Assembly (NCBI RefSeq): GCF_017052655.1
Contig: NZ_JAFIDC010000001.1
Location: 992,001 to 1,056,000 of the forward strand
DNA from: Acholeplasma equirhinis
Lineage (GTDB): Bacteria; Bacillota_I; Bacilli_A; Acholeplasmatales; Acholeplasmataceae
DNA length: 64,000 nucleotides
Reading direction: 5' to 3'
Of this stretch, positions 27,123 to 36,902 are shown in pieces. Below the pieces are notes generated by a model. It did not search any database, was not told the origin of the DNA, and was given only the letters and a program-made list of their open reading frames with translations. The first letter of the stretch is position 1. Each line of letters starts with the position of its first letter. Both the position numbers and the translations under genes were made by a program.

Positions 27123-27617
27123 TTAGTCTCTAAAAGATTTACCCCAATTAATTTTGTTTTGTTTAAGTTCTATTTGATATCCTAATTCTTTCGTTAACTT
27201 TTTATATGTGCTTTTAAAAATACGGATATTAATATAACTACCATTTTTATGTTTGAATGATAATTGTCCACCATCATAGTATTCAATGAAGGGTAGTTTA
27301 TACCACTTATTTGGCACATAAGAAATACTTTCAATTTTAGATAGTTCAAATGCTTGTGGTTTAACTTTCGTTTGAATCTTTACTTCATTTTCTGTAAATT
27401 CAACTGTATCTTTTTTGAATACATAAAGTAATGGTAACCCAAAAATTGGAATGAGCAAGACGATGATTCCAACAATTGAGACAGCTAATTTTAAGAGTTC
27501 TAAATCTTCGATGAAATAAGTTGTAAAAAGGGGAATTAAGATTAAGAATATTAAATCCACGATATAAAGGTAATAAAATGATTCAATTAAGTTGTATTTG
27601 ATGATGAGTTTTTTCAT
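27123..27617 (-). CDS. Membrane protein with a PH-like C-terminal domain
   Basis: Protein of 164 residues. Two hydrophobic segments (about 17-38 and 45-68) precede a beta-rich cytoplasmic part (about 70-150) with VEFTENEVKIQTKVKPQAFELSK, the look of a bacterial PH domain. Function unknown. No clear operon partner; leuS lies upstream behind its own terminator. Confidence 0.6.
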   Translation of the reverse strand: MKKLIIKYNLIESFYYLYIVDLIFLILIPLFTTYFIEDLELLKLAVSIVGIIVLLIPIFGLPLLYVFKKDTVEFTENEVKIQTKVKPQAFELSKIESISYVPNKWYKLPFIEYYDGGQLSFKHKNGSYINIRIFKSTYKKLTKELGYQIELKQNKINWGKSFRD

Positions 27618-27670
27618 AATGTATTTCTTTCTATATGTTATATCTTTATTATAATTTAGTTTTTAAGAAA

Positions 27671-27697
27671 AAGGGGATAACTTCCGTTATCCTCTTT
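27671..27697 (-). terminator. Terminator after leuS
   Basis: GAGGATAAC, short loop, GTTATCCCC/T then T-run on the minus strand, directly after the leuS stop. Confidence 0.8.
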
Positions 27698-27700
27698 CAA

Positions 27701-30112
27701 TTATTTAGCAACAATATTTACTAACTTATTAGGAACAACAATCATCTTCATGATTTCAAGTCCTTCTAAGTGTTTCTTAACATTCTCACTGTTTAATGCA
27801 AGTTCTTTTAAATCAACTTCTGCAAGGTCTCTTGAGACAGTCATCTTCGCACGAAGTTTACCGTTTACTTGAACAACAACTTCAACTTCATTGACAACCA
27901 AGAATGCTTCATCATATTTTGGCCATTCAGAATAAATGAGTTCTTCATGATGATTTAATACGGTTTGATTTATCTCTTCTGTAATATGTGGAGCAATTGG
28001 ATTTAATAGTTTTAAGAATCCTCTTGCTTGGTTTTTACCAATCTTTTGAACTTTAAAAACTTCGTTAACAAAAATCATCATTTGTGCAATTGCAGTATTA
28101 AATGCTAGTTTTTCATAGTCATCTGTTACTTTCTTAACTGTTTGATGATAGATTGTTTCTAATTCTTTTACATTTTCATTATAAATATCAAAATCAAACA
28201 TACGCCATACACGTTCTAAGAAACGCTTAGAACCATCTAGACCGTCATCACTCCAAGGTTTTTCAGCTTCAAGTGGTCCCATGAACATTTCAAATACACG
28301 AAGTGTATCTGCACCATGAGATAAGAAAATATCATCAGGTGATTTTGTATTACCTTTTGACTTACTCATCTTAGAATGGTCTTCACCAAGAATCATACCT
28401 TGGTTAACTAATTTTTGGAATGGTTCCTTACTTGAAACAAATCCTAAATCATAGAATACTTTATGCCAGAATCTAGCATAGAGTAAATGACCAACAGCAT
28501 GTTCAGTTCCACCAACATAAAGATCAACTGGTAAGAATTGATCAAGTACTTGTTTAGCTTCTTCGGAATCCAGTGGAATATAACCTAAATGATTTTTAAG
28601 TAGATATCCAATATAGTACCAACTTGAACCTGCAAGTTGTGGCATGGTGTTGGTATCTCTTCGATACTTCTTACCATCTTTTGTAAAGTTTACCCAATCG
28701 GTTGCATTTGCAAGTGGTGATTCACCTGTTCCTGATGGTTTAATATATTCAAGATATGGTAGTTCAAGTGGCAGTTCTTCATCTGGAACAAGGTATGTAT
28801 TACCTTCTTGGTCATAGTAAACTGGGAATGGTTCACCCCAATAACGTTGACGTGAAAATACCCAATCACGAAGTTTATATGTATGATGACCATAACCAAT
28901 ACCACGGTTCTCAAGATATGAGATCATCTTAGCTTTCGCTTCATCATTATTTAAGCCATCTAAAATACCTGAATGATGATGAATACCATCACCTTCATAA
29001 GCACCATCAGTGCCACCTTTAATGACTTCAATAATTTCTAGACCATACTTCATTGCGAATTCATAGTCTCTTGCATCATGTGCAGGAACCGCCATGACTG
29101 CTCCTGTACCATAACTCATTAAGACATAGTCACCAATCCAAATTGGAATAAGTTTTCCAGTAATTGGATGTTTTGCGTAAGCACCTGTGAAAACACCAGT
29201 CTTTGTTTTATCAGCAATTCTGTCTAAGTCTGTTTTTGATTTTGTTTGAGCAATATATTTTTTAACATCATCAATTTCATCTTCAGTTGTAATTTCAAGT
29301 ACTAAAGGATGCTCAGGTGAAAGCACTGCATAAGTCACACCGTATAGTGTGTCAGGTCTTGTTGTAAAGACTGTAAATTTAGAATTGCTACCAGCAAGTT
29401 CAAAGTCAATCATTGCTCCACTAGATTTTCCAATCCAGTTTCTTTGCATTTCCTTTAAGTTTTCTGGCCAATCTACTAATTCTAAATCTTGTAATAATCT
29501 TTCAGCATATTCAGTAATTCTTAAAACCCATTGACGCATTGGTTTTTTAATAACTGGGAAGTGTCCACGTTCTGAAACCATTTGTCCATCGATGATTTCA
29601 ATTTCATCGTTAGCAAGTACCGTACCTAAACCTTCACACCAGTTAACTTCAACGTCTTTTAAAACTGCAAGTCCTCTTTCATAGAGTTTCTTAAAAATCC
29701 ATTGTGTCCAACGGTAATATTCAGGGTCTGATGTTGCAAGTTCTCTATCCCAGTCAACACCTTTACCCATTTCAATAATTTGTCTTTTAAAGTTTTTAAT
29801 ATTTTGATAAGTAAAACTCTTTGGATCTTTTCCAGTTGCAAGTGCATATTGTTCAGCAGGTAAACCAAAAGCGTCCCATCCCATAGGACTGAATACATTG
29901 TAACCTTGCATTCTTTTGAATCTTGAAACAATATCTGTTGCAGAATATCCTTCGACATGACCAACATGTAACCCAGAAGAAGATGGATATGGGAACATAT
30001 CTAAAACATAGTATTTAGGTTGAAAACTGTTTGTTTTTGTTTTAAATAATTTTAAATCAACCCAATGTTTTTGCCATTTCTTTTCAATTGTTTGGTAGTC
30101 ATAATTTCTCAT
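27701..30112 (-). CDS. leuS: Leucyl-tRNA synthetase
   Basis: Class Ia synthetase of 803 residues. HIGH motif in [16 protein letters not shown] near residue 41, CP1 editing insertion ([29 protein letters not shown]), and [15 protein letters not shown] near 570. Anticodon-binding and C-terminal domains are present. The ATG at 30112 follows GAAGAAGG; an ATG six codons upstream lacks a site. No T-box was found ahead of it, unlike pheST. Confidence 0.98.
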   Translation of the reverse strand: MRNYDYQTIEKKWQKHWVDLKLFKTKTNSFQPKYYVLDMFPYPSSSGLHVGHVEGYSATDIVSRFKRMQGYNVFSPMGWDAFGLPAEQYALATGKDPKSFTYQNIKNFKRQIIEMGKGVDWDRELATSDPEYYRWTQWIFKKLYERGLAVLKDVEVNWCEGLGTVLANDEIEIIDGQMVSERGHFPVIKKPMRQWVLRITEYAERLLQDLELVDWPENLKEMQRNWIGKSSGAMIDFELAGSNSKFTVFTTRPDTLYGVTYAVLSPEHPLVLEITTEDEIDDVKKYIAQTKSKTDLDRIADKTKTGVFTGAYAKHPITGKLIPIWIGDYVLMSYGTGAVMAVPAHDARDYEFAMKYGLEIIEVIKGGTDGAYEGDGIHHHSGILDGLNNDEAKAKMISYLENRGIGYGHHTYKLRDWVFSRQRYWGEPFPVYYDQEGNTYLVPDEELPLELPYLEYIKPSGTGESPLANATDWVNFTKDGKKYRRDTNTMPQLAGSSWYYIGYLLKNHLGYIPLDSEEAKQVLDQFLPVDLYVGGTEHAVGHLLYARFWHKVFYDLGFVSSKEPFQKLVNQGMILGEDHSKMSKSKGNTKSPDDIFLSHGADTLRVFEMFMGPLEAEKPWSDDGLDGSKRFLERVWRMFDFDIYNENVKELETIYHQTVKKVTDDYEKLAFNTAIAQMMIFVNEVFKVQKIGKNQARGFLKLLNPIAPHITEEINQTVLNHHEELIYSEWPKYDEAFLVVNEVEVVVQVNGKLRAKMTVSRDLAEVDLKELALNSENVKKHLEGLEIMKMIVVPNKLVNIVAK

Positions 30113-30169
30113 TTTAATACCTTCTTCCATTGCTATCTATTATATTTGAAAATATAATATAATTCAATG

Positions 30170-30195
30170 CAAAAAAAACCCCCAAATGATTGGGG
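30170..30195. terminator. Terminator after acpP
   Basis: CCCCAA, 4-nt loop, TTGGGG with T-runs of about eight on both sides; 10 nt from the acpP stop on the minus strand. Confidence 0.9.
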
Positions 30196-30204
30196 ATGTT
30201 TTTT

Positions 30205-30438
30205 TTATTTGTTAGTTTCGATGTATGACACTAAATCGTTAACAGTTTTAATGTTTTGTAGAACTTCATCAGAAATTTCGATTGAGAACGCGTCTTCTAC
30301 AGTCATGATTAATTCTACTGCATCAATTGAGTCTGCTCCAAGATCTTCTACTAATCTTGCTTCAGGAGTAACTAGAGACTCTTCAACTGCTAATTCATCT
30401 ACGATTAGCTGTTTAACTTTGTCGTATACTGCTGCCAT
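30205..30438 (-). CDS. acpP: Acyl carrier protein
   Basis: Acidic protein of 77 residues. The phosphopantetheine site is Ser37 in [13 protein letters not shown]. It carries growing acyl chains in fatty acid and phospholipid synthesis, and donates to PlsX, also in the window. Stands alone with its own promoter and terminator, whereas in Bacillus it lies between plsX and rnc. Confidence 0.97.
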   Translation of the reverse strand: MAAVYDKVKQLIVDELAVEESLVTPEARLVEDLGADSIDAVELIMTVEDAFSIEISDEVLQNIKTVNDLVSYIETNK

Positions 30439-30477
30439 GATAACCTCCTACAGTTCTAGCATTTTTCGTACCACTAC

Positions 30478-30505
30478 ATTATATCATACTTTATTTTTTG
30501 TTGAA
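30478..30505 (-). promoter_or_regulatory. acpP promoter candidate
   Basis: Minus-strand -10 TATAAT at 30478-30483 with a weak TTCAAC -35 about 16 nt upstream, 39 nt from the start codon. Confidence 0.45.
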
Positions 30506-30563
30506 GTGTAATGAAATGCTCTCTATAAGATGATATAATAGATAAAGAAAGTTGAGGGTATAT

Positions 30564-31487
30564 ATGAAATTTTTAGTCGGCACATATACAAAAAATCAAT
30601 CAGAAGGTATTTACTTAGTTGAGGACGATAAAGTTTCACTTTACAATCGTTTATTTAATCCAACTTATTTTGCATTAGGTGAAGGACACTTATTCACACT
30701 TGCAAGAGGTGGTATTGAAATTTATCAAAATAATATGTTAGTTTATGAAGACCATAGTGAGGCACACAGTCCTGCACATATTTGGTTTGAACCAACGCTC
30801 AATATGATTTTTACTGCAAATTATCATGTCGGTCAAATGTCAAGTTATCGCTTTGATGGATCAAACACTAAAAAACTTCAAACAATCATTTATCCTACAG
30901 GTTCACATGCACATCAAGTTTACTATTCTTCTTTATTATCAACATTATTTGTTGTTGACTTAGGTTTAGATACAATCTTTACTTATGAGATTGATCAAAA
31001 TGGAAAACTTGTTTCTAAGAAAGATTTAACCTTACATAAAGGTGTTGGACCTAGACACTTAGTTGTCAGTGACAAAGGTTTTGTTTATTGCTTAACCGAA
31101 TATTCTCATGAAATTTATGTTTATAATGAAAAGTTAGAATTTGTTAAGAAGTTTGGTACAATCGATAAACAATTTGCAGGTATTTCATCTGCAGCTATTA
31201 GATTAACACATGATGGACGTCACTTATACGTATCAAATCGTGGTTATGATGCAATCACACACTATCTAGTTCAACCAGACGGACTACTTAAACAACAAAA
31301 AATTTACAATACACAAGGTAAGCATCCAAGAGACTTCAATTTATCACTTGATGAATCCCATATCGTTGTTGGTAATATGCATTCAAACAATGTTTCAATT
31401 TTCTCAAGAAATACTGACACAGGTGAATTAAAGTTTGTGAAACATATCAACGTACCAGAACCAAGTTGCATCGTATTTATTCCATAA
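30564..31487 (+). CDS. Lactonase family beta-propeller protein (6-phosphogluconolactonase type)
   Basis: Protein of 307 residues of the YkgB/Pgl seven-bladed propeller family. Start MKFLVGTYTKNQSEGIY, then SPAHIWFEP, GSHAHQVYYS, GVGPRHLVVS and GKHPRDFNLS, with the conserved His, Arg and Asp of the family. Likely hydrolyses 6-phosphogluconolactone, though many homologues are unassigned. The ATG at 30564 follows GAGGG; an in-frame TTG four codons earlier overlaps it. Confidence 0.85.
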   Translation: MKFLVGTYTKNQSEGIYLVEDDKVSLYNRLFNPTYFALGEGHLFTLARGGIEIYQNNMLVYEDHSEAHSPAHIWFEPTLNMIFTANYHVGQMSSYRFDGSNTKKLQTIIYPTGSHAHQVYYSSLLSTLFVVDLGLDTIFTYEIDQNGKLVSKKDLTLHKGVGPRHLVVSDKGFVYCLTEYSHEIYVYNEKLEFVKKFGTIDKQFAGISSAAIRLTHDGRHLYVSNRGYDAITHYLVQPDGLLKQQKIYNTQGKHPRDFNLSLDESHIVVGNMHSNNVSIFSRNTDTGELKFVKHINVPEPSCIVFIP

Positions 31488-31490
31488 AAA

Positions 31491-31517
31491 AATCCTCAGA
31501 AATGAGGATTATTTTTT
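31491..31517. terminator. Bidirectional terminator between the lactonase and FMN reductase genes
   Basis: AATCCTCA, GAAA loop, TGAGGATT with A-run before and T-run after; placed between convergent genes. Confidence 0.9.
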
Positions 31518-31525
31518 TATCTAAT

Positions 31526-32101
31526 TTAGATTTTACCTTCGCGAACAAGTTTTAAAGCTTTAGCCCATGAAGTAACTTGGTTAAAGATTGCAACCACTTC
31601 TGGATTGTGCCATGCACCTGGTGCAAATTTAGCATCTTCTTTACCGAAGTTGACATAGTCAGTTGTAAAACTGATATGAATTGCTTGAGAAACAATTGCT
31701 AAACCTTGGAAAGTCATTTGTTCTTTAACACCTGCAATTGCACGTGTCGCACCCATCCAACCATATCCAACAAATGCCATAGCTTTGTTAGCAACTTCTG
31801 GTTTTAAGAATTGGAAAGCATTTGTTAATGTACCTGGTACAACATGGTTATATTCAGGTGTTACCACAACATAACCATCGAATGATGCCATATCAGCTGA
31901 CCATTTACCAATTGCAGCCATTTGGCTTTCATTTGGTTTAGCACCTAAATGAGGTAAATCATAAGATTTAAGGTCAATTAATTCATAAGTAACATCTTGA
32001 TCATTTCTTAAATTTGCTTGTTCTAATACCCAATTTGCTACTGCGGCTCCGTTACGACCTTCTCTAATTGAGCCTAATAAAATACCAATACGAATAGACA
32101 T
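31526..32101 (-). CDS. NAD(P)H-dependent FMN reductase family protein
   Basis: Flavodoxin-fold protein of 191 residues. FMN phosphate-binding loop GSIREGRNGAAVANW near residues 9-23, and TPEYNHVVPGTLTNAFQFL near 80. Probably reduces FMN, quinones or azo compounds. The ATG at 32101 follows AAAGGAGATC; the 11-codon upstream extension has no site. Monocistronic. Confidence 0.88.
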   Translation of the reverse strand: MSIRIGILLGSIREGRNGAAVANWVLEQANLRNDQDVTYELIDLKSYDLPHLGAKPNESQMAAIGKWSADMASFDGYVVVTPEYNHVVPGTLTNAFQFLKPEVANKAMAFVGYGWMGATRAIAGVKEQMTFQGLAIVSQAIHISFTTDYVNFGKEDAKFAPGAWHNPEVVAIFNQVTSWAKALKLVREGKI

Positions 32102-32186
32102 AATCTGATCTCCTTTAAACTGTTGTCTTTTCAAACTATGACTATGATATTACGAATTCGAAATATTATCAAGGGTAAAGCACAAA

Positions 32187-32203
32187 AAAGGAAGCTTACG
32201 CTC
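32187..32203 (-). terminator. Terminator after the M29 aminopeptidase gene
   Basis: GGGAGC, GTAA loop, GCTTCC then six T on the minus strand, 3 nt past the stop. Confidence 0.8.
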
Positions 32204-32205
32204 CC

Positions 32206-33441
32206 TTATATTGCAAAATTCCCATTTTTGAACACAATCACTTCAGTTCCATCTTGTTTTTTACCAACAATTTGCATGTCAGCAGAACCGAACATAAAGT
32301 CAACGTGAACTAAAGAGTTGTTGTAACCTTTCTTTTCAAGTTCAGCGATTGGTGTGTCATTACCATTCTTAATATTCATAGGATATGCACGTCCAAGTGC
32401 CATATGGCAACTTGCATTTTCATCATATAAAGTATTTAAGAATAAGATATTCATATTTGAAATTGGTGAATCATGACCGATTAATGCAATTTCACCAATT
32501 GATCTTGCATTATAATCAAAATCTAAAATTGATTGTAAAGCTTCTTTTTCATATTTAGCATCAAAATCAACGACACGACCATCTTTGAATTCTAACCAGA
32601 AGTCTTTAATAATCTTACCTTGATAAGCAAGTGGTTTAGTTGCTACAACTTTACCTTGAGTACCAAATTTATATGGCATAGTAAATGACTCTTCAGTTGG
32701 AATGTTTGGATTAAATAATGCACCATTTCCTGCATGCTCTGCACCACCAGCCCAAACGTGATCTTGAATTAATTCAACAACTAGGTCAGTTCCAAGTGAG
32801 TTTGTGAAGTGTAATGATTTGAAGTTTGCATCATTTAAGATTTTGTTTTGTCTTGCTAAATTCGCATTGTGTTCTTTCCAAACTTCTACTGGATCAGTTT
32901 CATGGTTAACACGTGTCGCTTTAAAGATTGCATCCCAAAGTTTTTCTTCAGCAACTGCTTCATCTAAATCAGGAAATAATTCTTTTGCCCATGCTTTATT
33001 TGATGCAGCAACGATTGTCCATTGAGTTTTATTACCCATAGTGTGTTCTCTGAAAAATTGGATTGCTTTTGTCATTGTTGAAACAACTGTTTGCATTTTA
33101 GATGAATCCACACCAGCAAGTGCATGAGGCACTGGTGAAACGATCGAAATGAAACAAGCACCTTGTTCCACAAAGTATTTATATTGTGCAACATTCCATT
33201 CTGGGAACTCTGCTAAATCTTCTGTTTTAGCATAGTCATAACCATAACGGCTTACTTTTTCATCTGTCCAAATAAAGTAAACACGCTTTGCACCAGCTTT
33301 ATAAGCTTCTTTAGCAACTGCTCTTGATAATTCAACTGCTTCTGTAGTTGTTCTTAATACAACGATTTGTCCTGGTTGTACATTGACACCAGTTTTTACT
33401 GCAAGTCTTGCATATTTTTCTAATAGTAATTGATTTGGCAT
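32206..33441 (-). CDS. Aminopeptidase, M29 family (AmpS/PepS)
   Basis: Metallo-aminopeptidase of 411 residues, full length for the family. VNVQPGQIVVLRTT at the N-terminus, WKEHNANLARQNKILND in the middle, then metal-site blocks GGAEHAGNGALFNPNIPTEESFTMP, ALGRAYPMNIKNG and VHVDFMFGSADMQI with conserved Glu, His and Asp. Removes N-terminal residues from peptides in the cytoplasm, which suits an organism relying on external peptides. Three nt downstream of dnaE, probably cotranscribed. Confidence 0.93.
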   Translation of the reverse strand: MPNQLLLEKYARLAVKTGVNVQPGQIVVLRTTTEAVELSRAVAKEAYKAGAKRVYFIWTDEKVSRYGYDYAKTEDLAEFPEWNVAQYKYFVEQGACFISIVSPVPHALAGVDSSKMQTVVSTMTKAIQFFREHTMGNKTQWTIVAASNKAWAKELFPDLDEAVAEEKLWDAIFKATRVNHETDPVEVWKEHNANLARQNKILNDANFKSLHFTNSLGTDLVVELIQDHVWAGGAEHAGNGALFNPNIPTEESFTMPYKFGTQGKVVATKPLAYQGKIIKDFWLEFKDGRVVDFDAKYEKEALQSILDFDYNARSIGEIALIGHDSPISNMNILFLNTLYDENASCHMALGRAYPMNIKNGNDTPIAELEKKGYNNSLVHVDFMFGSADMQIVGKKQDGTEVIVFKNGNFAI

Positions 33442-33444
33442 ATT

Positions 33445-36378
33445 TTACACCTTAACTTTCTTCATATTTCTAATTATTACGCCTTTATCATCCTTGTCCC
33501 CTTCAATCAGGAGATAAGTTTCATTTAATAAATCTTGATACTTTGTAAAAGTACTTGGGAATATTGTACCACTAAAACGTGCACCATCGTCAAAATCTAC
33601 GAATGCCATTTGCTGATTTTGCTTGGTTTTAATGATTCTAACCTTAAGTACCTTTGCAATTGTGTTAATTTTAGCATCTTTCAAGTCACGTTCTTTAATA
33701 TCATATTTCTTCTTTAACTTATTTAATGTGCCATTATCGGTATACGTTAAATTAAAACCTAATACTTCAAGTTCTTGATCTTTTAATGTTTCAAACGGTA
33801 ATTCATCAAGTTCAACCTCTTTAAAATCAGATAAGAAGTTTTCAAATCCTGATTGATCTAGATTACTATTTTCAAGCATCGATGCATGGTTTAAACCAAA
33901 TACATCAAGTGCACCAGATTTGATAAGTTGGGCCAGTGACTTTTGGTTTAAAACATCTTTGAGTCTATTTTTAAAATCACGATAATCTTTAAATGGTGAT
34001 TTTTCTCTTTCTGATAGAATACCTGAAATGATTTGTTGTCCAACACCTTTAATAATTGTAAGTGGTAGAATGACACCATCTTTATAGGCATCAAAATCCG
34101 TACCTGAGATTTCAATATTTGGTGGATAAATTTCAATATGTTTGTTTGAAAGTTCTCTTAAGTAACTATCCACTAAATCTTTATTGGAAACAACTGAGGT
34201 CATTAAGACTGACATAAACGTTTTATAATAATGTGTTTTTAAATATGCCATTTGATATGCAAGTAAAGCATATGCAACTGAGTGGCTTCTGTTAAATCCA
34301 TAGTCTTTAAATCGTTCAATGTATTCATATATTTTTAAAGTTGTTTGTTCATTTCGTCCATTCGTAAGTGAACGATCAATAAATCTTTGTTTCTCATTTT
34401 TTAAGATTTCTTCATCTTTTTTTGCAATCCCACGTCTTAATAGGTCAGCTTCACTTAATGAAAAACCTGCAAAGACTTGTGCGATTTTCATAATCTGTTC
34501 TTGATATACGATAATCCCAAAAGTTGGTCTTAAAATTTCATCAATTGATGGGTCAATTGAATCAAAAGTCCCTTGGTGACGACGTTTTATGTAGGTATCA
34601 ATAAAATCGAGTGGTCCTGGTCTAAAGAGTGCGAGTATGGCAACCAAATCTTCAAAATGTTCAGGTTTTAGTTTGCCGATTACATTTCTCATACCAGGAG
34701 ATTCTAATTGGAAGATACCTGTTGTATCCACACGTCTCAAGGTTTCAAACGTTGCTTGATCGTCTAGTGGGATTTCATTTAATTTTATTTTCCCATCTTC
34801 CTTTTTAATGACTTCTTCAATAATACTTAAATTCCTTAGTCCTAAGAAGTCAATTTTCAAGAAGCCTAGTGACTCAAGATCAGATGCTTCTAACTGACTT
34901 TGAAGCATATCATGTGGACCTTCTTGAAGTGGTACATATTTGGTTAAATCTTGTTTAGATAGAATAATACCTGCTGCATGAGTACCTGTTTGACGCGGTA
35001 ACCCTTCTAACTTTTCTGCAACGCGTTTAAGTTCAACCGCTTCTAAATCACTTGAATCTAATTTATTTGATTCAATGCTTTTAATAATCGCACTTACCCT
35101 TGTGGGGTCAAGTTTCATAATGCGACCCACATCACGAATAGATGATTTAAATGCGAATGTTGTAAATGTAGAGATTGAAACAACATGATTTTTTCCATAT
35201 TTATTTTTGACGTATTCAATCACTAAATCTCTCTTATTATCCGGAAAATCTAAATCAATATCCGGCATTGTTTGACGTTCTTTGTTTAAGAAACGTTCAA
35301 ACAATAAATCATATTTAATTGGATCAACATCCGTAATACCCAGTGAGTATGCAACTAAACTACCTGCAGCACTACCACGTCCTGGTCCAACTAAAATATC
35401 ATTTTGTTTGGCAAATCTAACAAAATCATAAACAATTAAGAAATAATCAGGATAACCCATTTGAATGATGACTGAAAGTTCTTCCTTTAATCGTTCATGG
35501 TAAATTTTTGTATCTTTAATTTGATTTTGAATAAGCCTACGTTCTAAGCCTTTAGTTGCGAGTGCTTCTAAATAATCTTTACTAGGAACGCCTTCTTTTG
35601 TAGGAAAGATTGGCATATCAAATCTTTGTTCTAAATACGTATATTTAACTTCTTTGAAAGTTTCTTCTAAGTTTTTAAAGATGTCTTTATAAGGTTTAAA
35701 CATTAAAATCAATTCATCTTTAGACTTAAAAGACATATCAAGATCATATGTTTCATTTGTTTTAGATTCAATTTCTTTTAAAACTTCAAAAGTTATTTTT
35801 TCATCTTTACTAAAATAAGTTGTTTGATGAAGAGGTAGAGTTTTTATATTAAGCTCTTTTGCAAACTTATAAAACATAGGTGAAACTTCATTGATTAACA
35901 TTTCATTTTGAAGTGATAAACCTATGTAAAATTCATTTAAATTTGATTTAAAATCCATGATTAATTTAAACGCTAAATCTTTTGAATAGTCTTCATTTAT
36001 AAATATCTTTTGATTGGTTGGAAAAACAACCATTAATCGCTTTAGTAAAGGTTCTAATGCACTATACGCTTTAACGCTAGTAGCCTTATAACTACTACTT
36101 AATTCAATTAATGTTTCTAATCCTTTATCATTTTTTGCATAGACTAAAAAGTCTAGATTTAACCCTTCATATTCAAGGTTCAGTTTTAATCCTAATATAG
36201 GTTTAATTTTATTTTTAGCTGCAAGTTTTAAAAATTTATACATACCATGCAAATTACCTTCATCTGTTAAAGGTATAATGTCGTAATTTGATGATTTTGC
36301 ATGGTGAAATAACGCTTCTAGTTGAAGTGTAGAATGTAACATACTATATTCACTTTGAAGATATAATACGCCAAACAT
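33445..36378 (-). CDS. dnaE: DNA polymerase III alpha subunit, DnaE type
   Basis: Polymerase of 977 residues, shorter than the usual 1,110-1,160. The N-terminal PHP domain is degenerate: the HxH of the metal site is replaced in VLYLQSEYSMLHS and TDHGN reads TDEGN, so no proofreading from PHP is expected. The polymerase core has GPGRGSAAGSLVAY and PDIDLDFPDNKRD with the catalytic Asp pair. Helix-hairpin-helix and OB domains follow. The ATG at 36378 comes after AAGGTGAG. Works with PolC, probably in primer extension on the lagging strand. Confidence 0.97.
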   Translation of the reverse strand: MFGVLYLQSEYSMLHSTLQLEALFHHAKSSNYDIIPLTDEGNLHGMYKFLKLAAKNKIKPILGLKLNLEYEGLNLDFLVYAKNDKGLETLIELSSSYKATSVKAYSALEPLLKRLMVVFPTNQKIFINEDYSKDLAFKLIMDFKSNLNEFYIGLSLQNEMLINEVSPMFYKFAKELNIKTLPLHQTTYFSKDEKITFEVLKEIESKTNETYDLDMSFKSKDELILMFKPYKDIFKNLEETFKEVKYTYLEQRFDMPIFPTKEGVPSKDYLEALATKGLERRLIQNQIKDTKIYHERLKEELSVIIQMGYPDYFLIVYDFVRFAKQNDILVGPGRGSAAGSLVAYSLGITDVDPIKYDLLFERFLNKERQTMPDIDLDFPDNKRDLVIEYVKNKYGKNHVVSISTFTTFAFKSSIRDVGRIMKLDPTRVSAIIKSIESNKLDSSDLEAVELKRVAEKLEGLPRQTGTHAAGIILSKQDLTKYVPLQEGPHDMLQSQLEASDLESLGFLKIDFLGLRNLSIIEEVIKKEDGKIKLNEIPLDDQATFETLRRVDTTGIFQLESPGMRNVIGKLKPEHFEDLVAILALFRPGPLDFIDTYIKRRHQGTFDSIDPSIDEILRPTFGIIVYQEQIMKIAQVFAGFSLSEADLLRRGIAKKDEEILKNEKQRFIDRSLTNGRNEQTTLKIYEYIERFKDYGFNRSHSVAYALLAYQMAYLKTHYYKTFMSVLMTSVVSNKDLVDSYLRELSNKHIEIYPPNIEISGTDFDAYKDGVILPLTIIKGVGQQIISGILSEREKSPFKDYRDFKNRLKDVLNQKSLAQLIKSGALDVFGLNHASMLENSNLDQSGFENFLSDFKEVELDELPFETLKDQELEVLGFNLTYTDNGTLNKLKKKYDIKERDLKDAKINTIAKVLKVRIIKTKQNQQMAFVDFDDGARFSGTIFPSTFTKYQDLLNETYLLIEGDKDDKGVIIRNMKKVKV

Positions 36379-36410
36379 TTTTCTCACCTTACTTTAATTA
36401 TACGATATGA

Positions 36411-36433
36411 AAAAAGGACACTATATCCTTTTT
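36411..36433 (-). terminator. Terminator after the flavodoxin gene
   Basis: AAAAAGGA, 7-nt loop, TCCTTTTT; overlaps the last base of the flavodoxin stop codon. Confidence 0.7.
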
Positions 36434-36858
36434 CATTTTTGTGCGAAACGTTGTCCAAATTCGAAAATCATTTGTTGTTCTTTGGTTGAAGGTGTTGAAC
36501 TAATTCGAATTCCTTCTTCAAATAAATTTAAACCAAGTGCACGCACACGTTCATGCCAAGCATCCATCCATTCGCCTTCTCCCCAACCGTAAGATCCAAA
36601 GAGTGCGATGAGTTTATCTTGGAGCAATGGTTCAATTTCTTCATACCAAGGTAAAAACTCATCAGGTTCTAATTCTTCTATACCCATTGATGGACAACCA
36701 AATGCTATTTTTTCATAATTATCAATATCTGAAGGACTTACTTGGTCAATGAGTTTAAGTTCAGCATCAACACCTACAGACTGAATACCTTCGTAGATTT
36801 TTTCTGCCATAATCTCAGTGTTACCAGTTCCCGTCCAATAAACTACAAGAATTGCCAT
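36433..36858 (-). CDS. Flavodoxin
   Basis: Electron-transfer flavoprotein of 141 residues. FMN loop WTGTGNTEIMAEKI at residues 8-21, aromatic-acid segment FGCPSMGIEELEP near 59, and FGSYGWGEGEWMD near 92. The ATG at 36858 follows GGAAAGGGAA. May serve radical SAM enzymes such as RlmN and MnmL, though that is inference. Confidence 0.92.
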   Translation of the reverse strand: MAILVVYWTGTGNTEIMAEKIYEGIQSVGVDAELKLIDQVSPSDIDNYEKIAFGCPSMGIEELEPDEFLPWYEEIEPLLQDKLIALFGSYGWGEGEWMDAWHERVRALGLNLFEEGIRISSTPSTKEQQMIFEFGQRFAQK

Positions 36859-36902
36859 GATATATTCCCTTTCCATGTACAACTCTAATTATACAAAAAA
36901 TA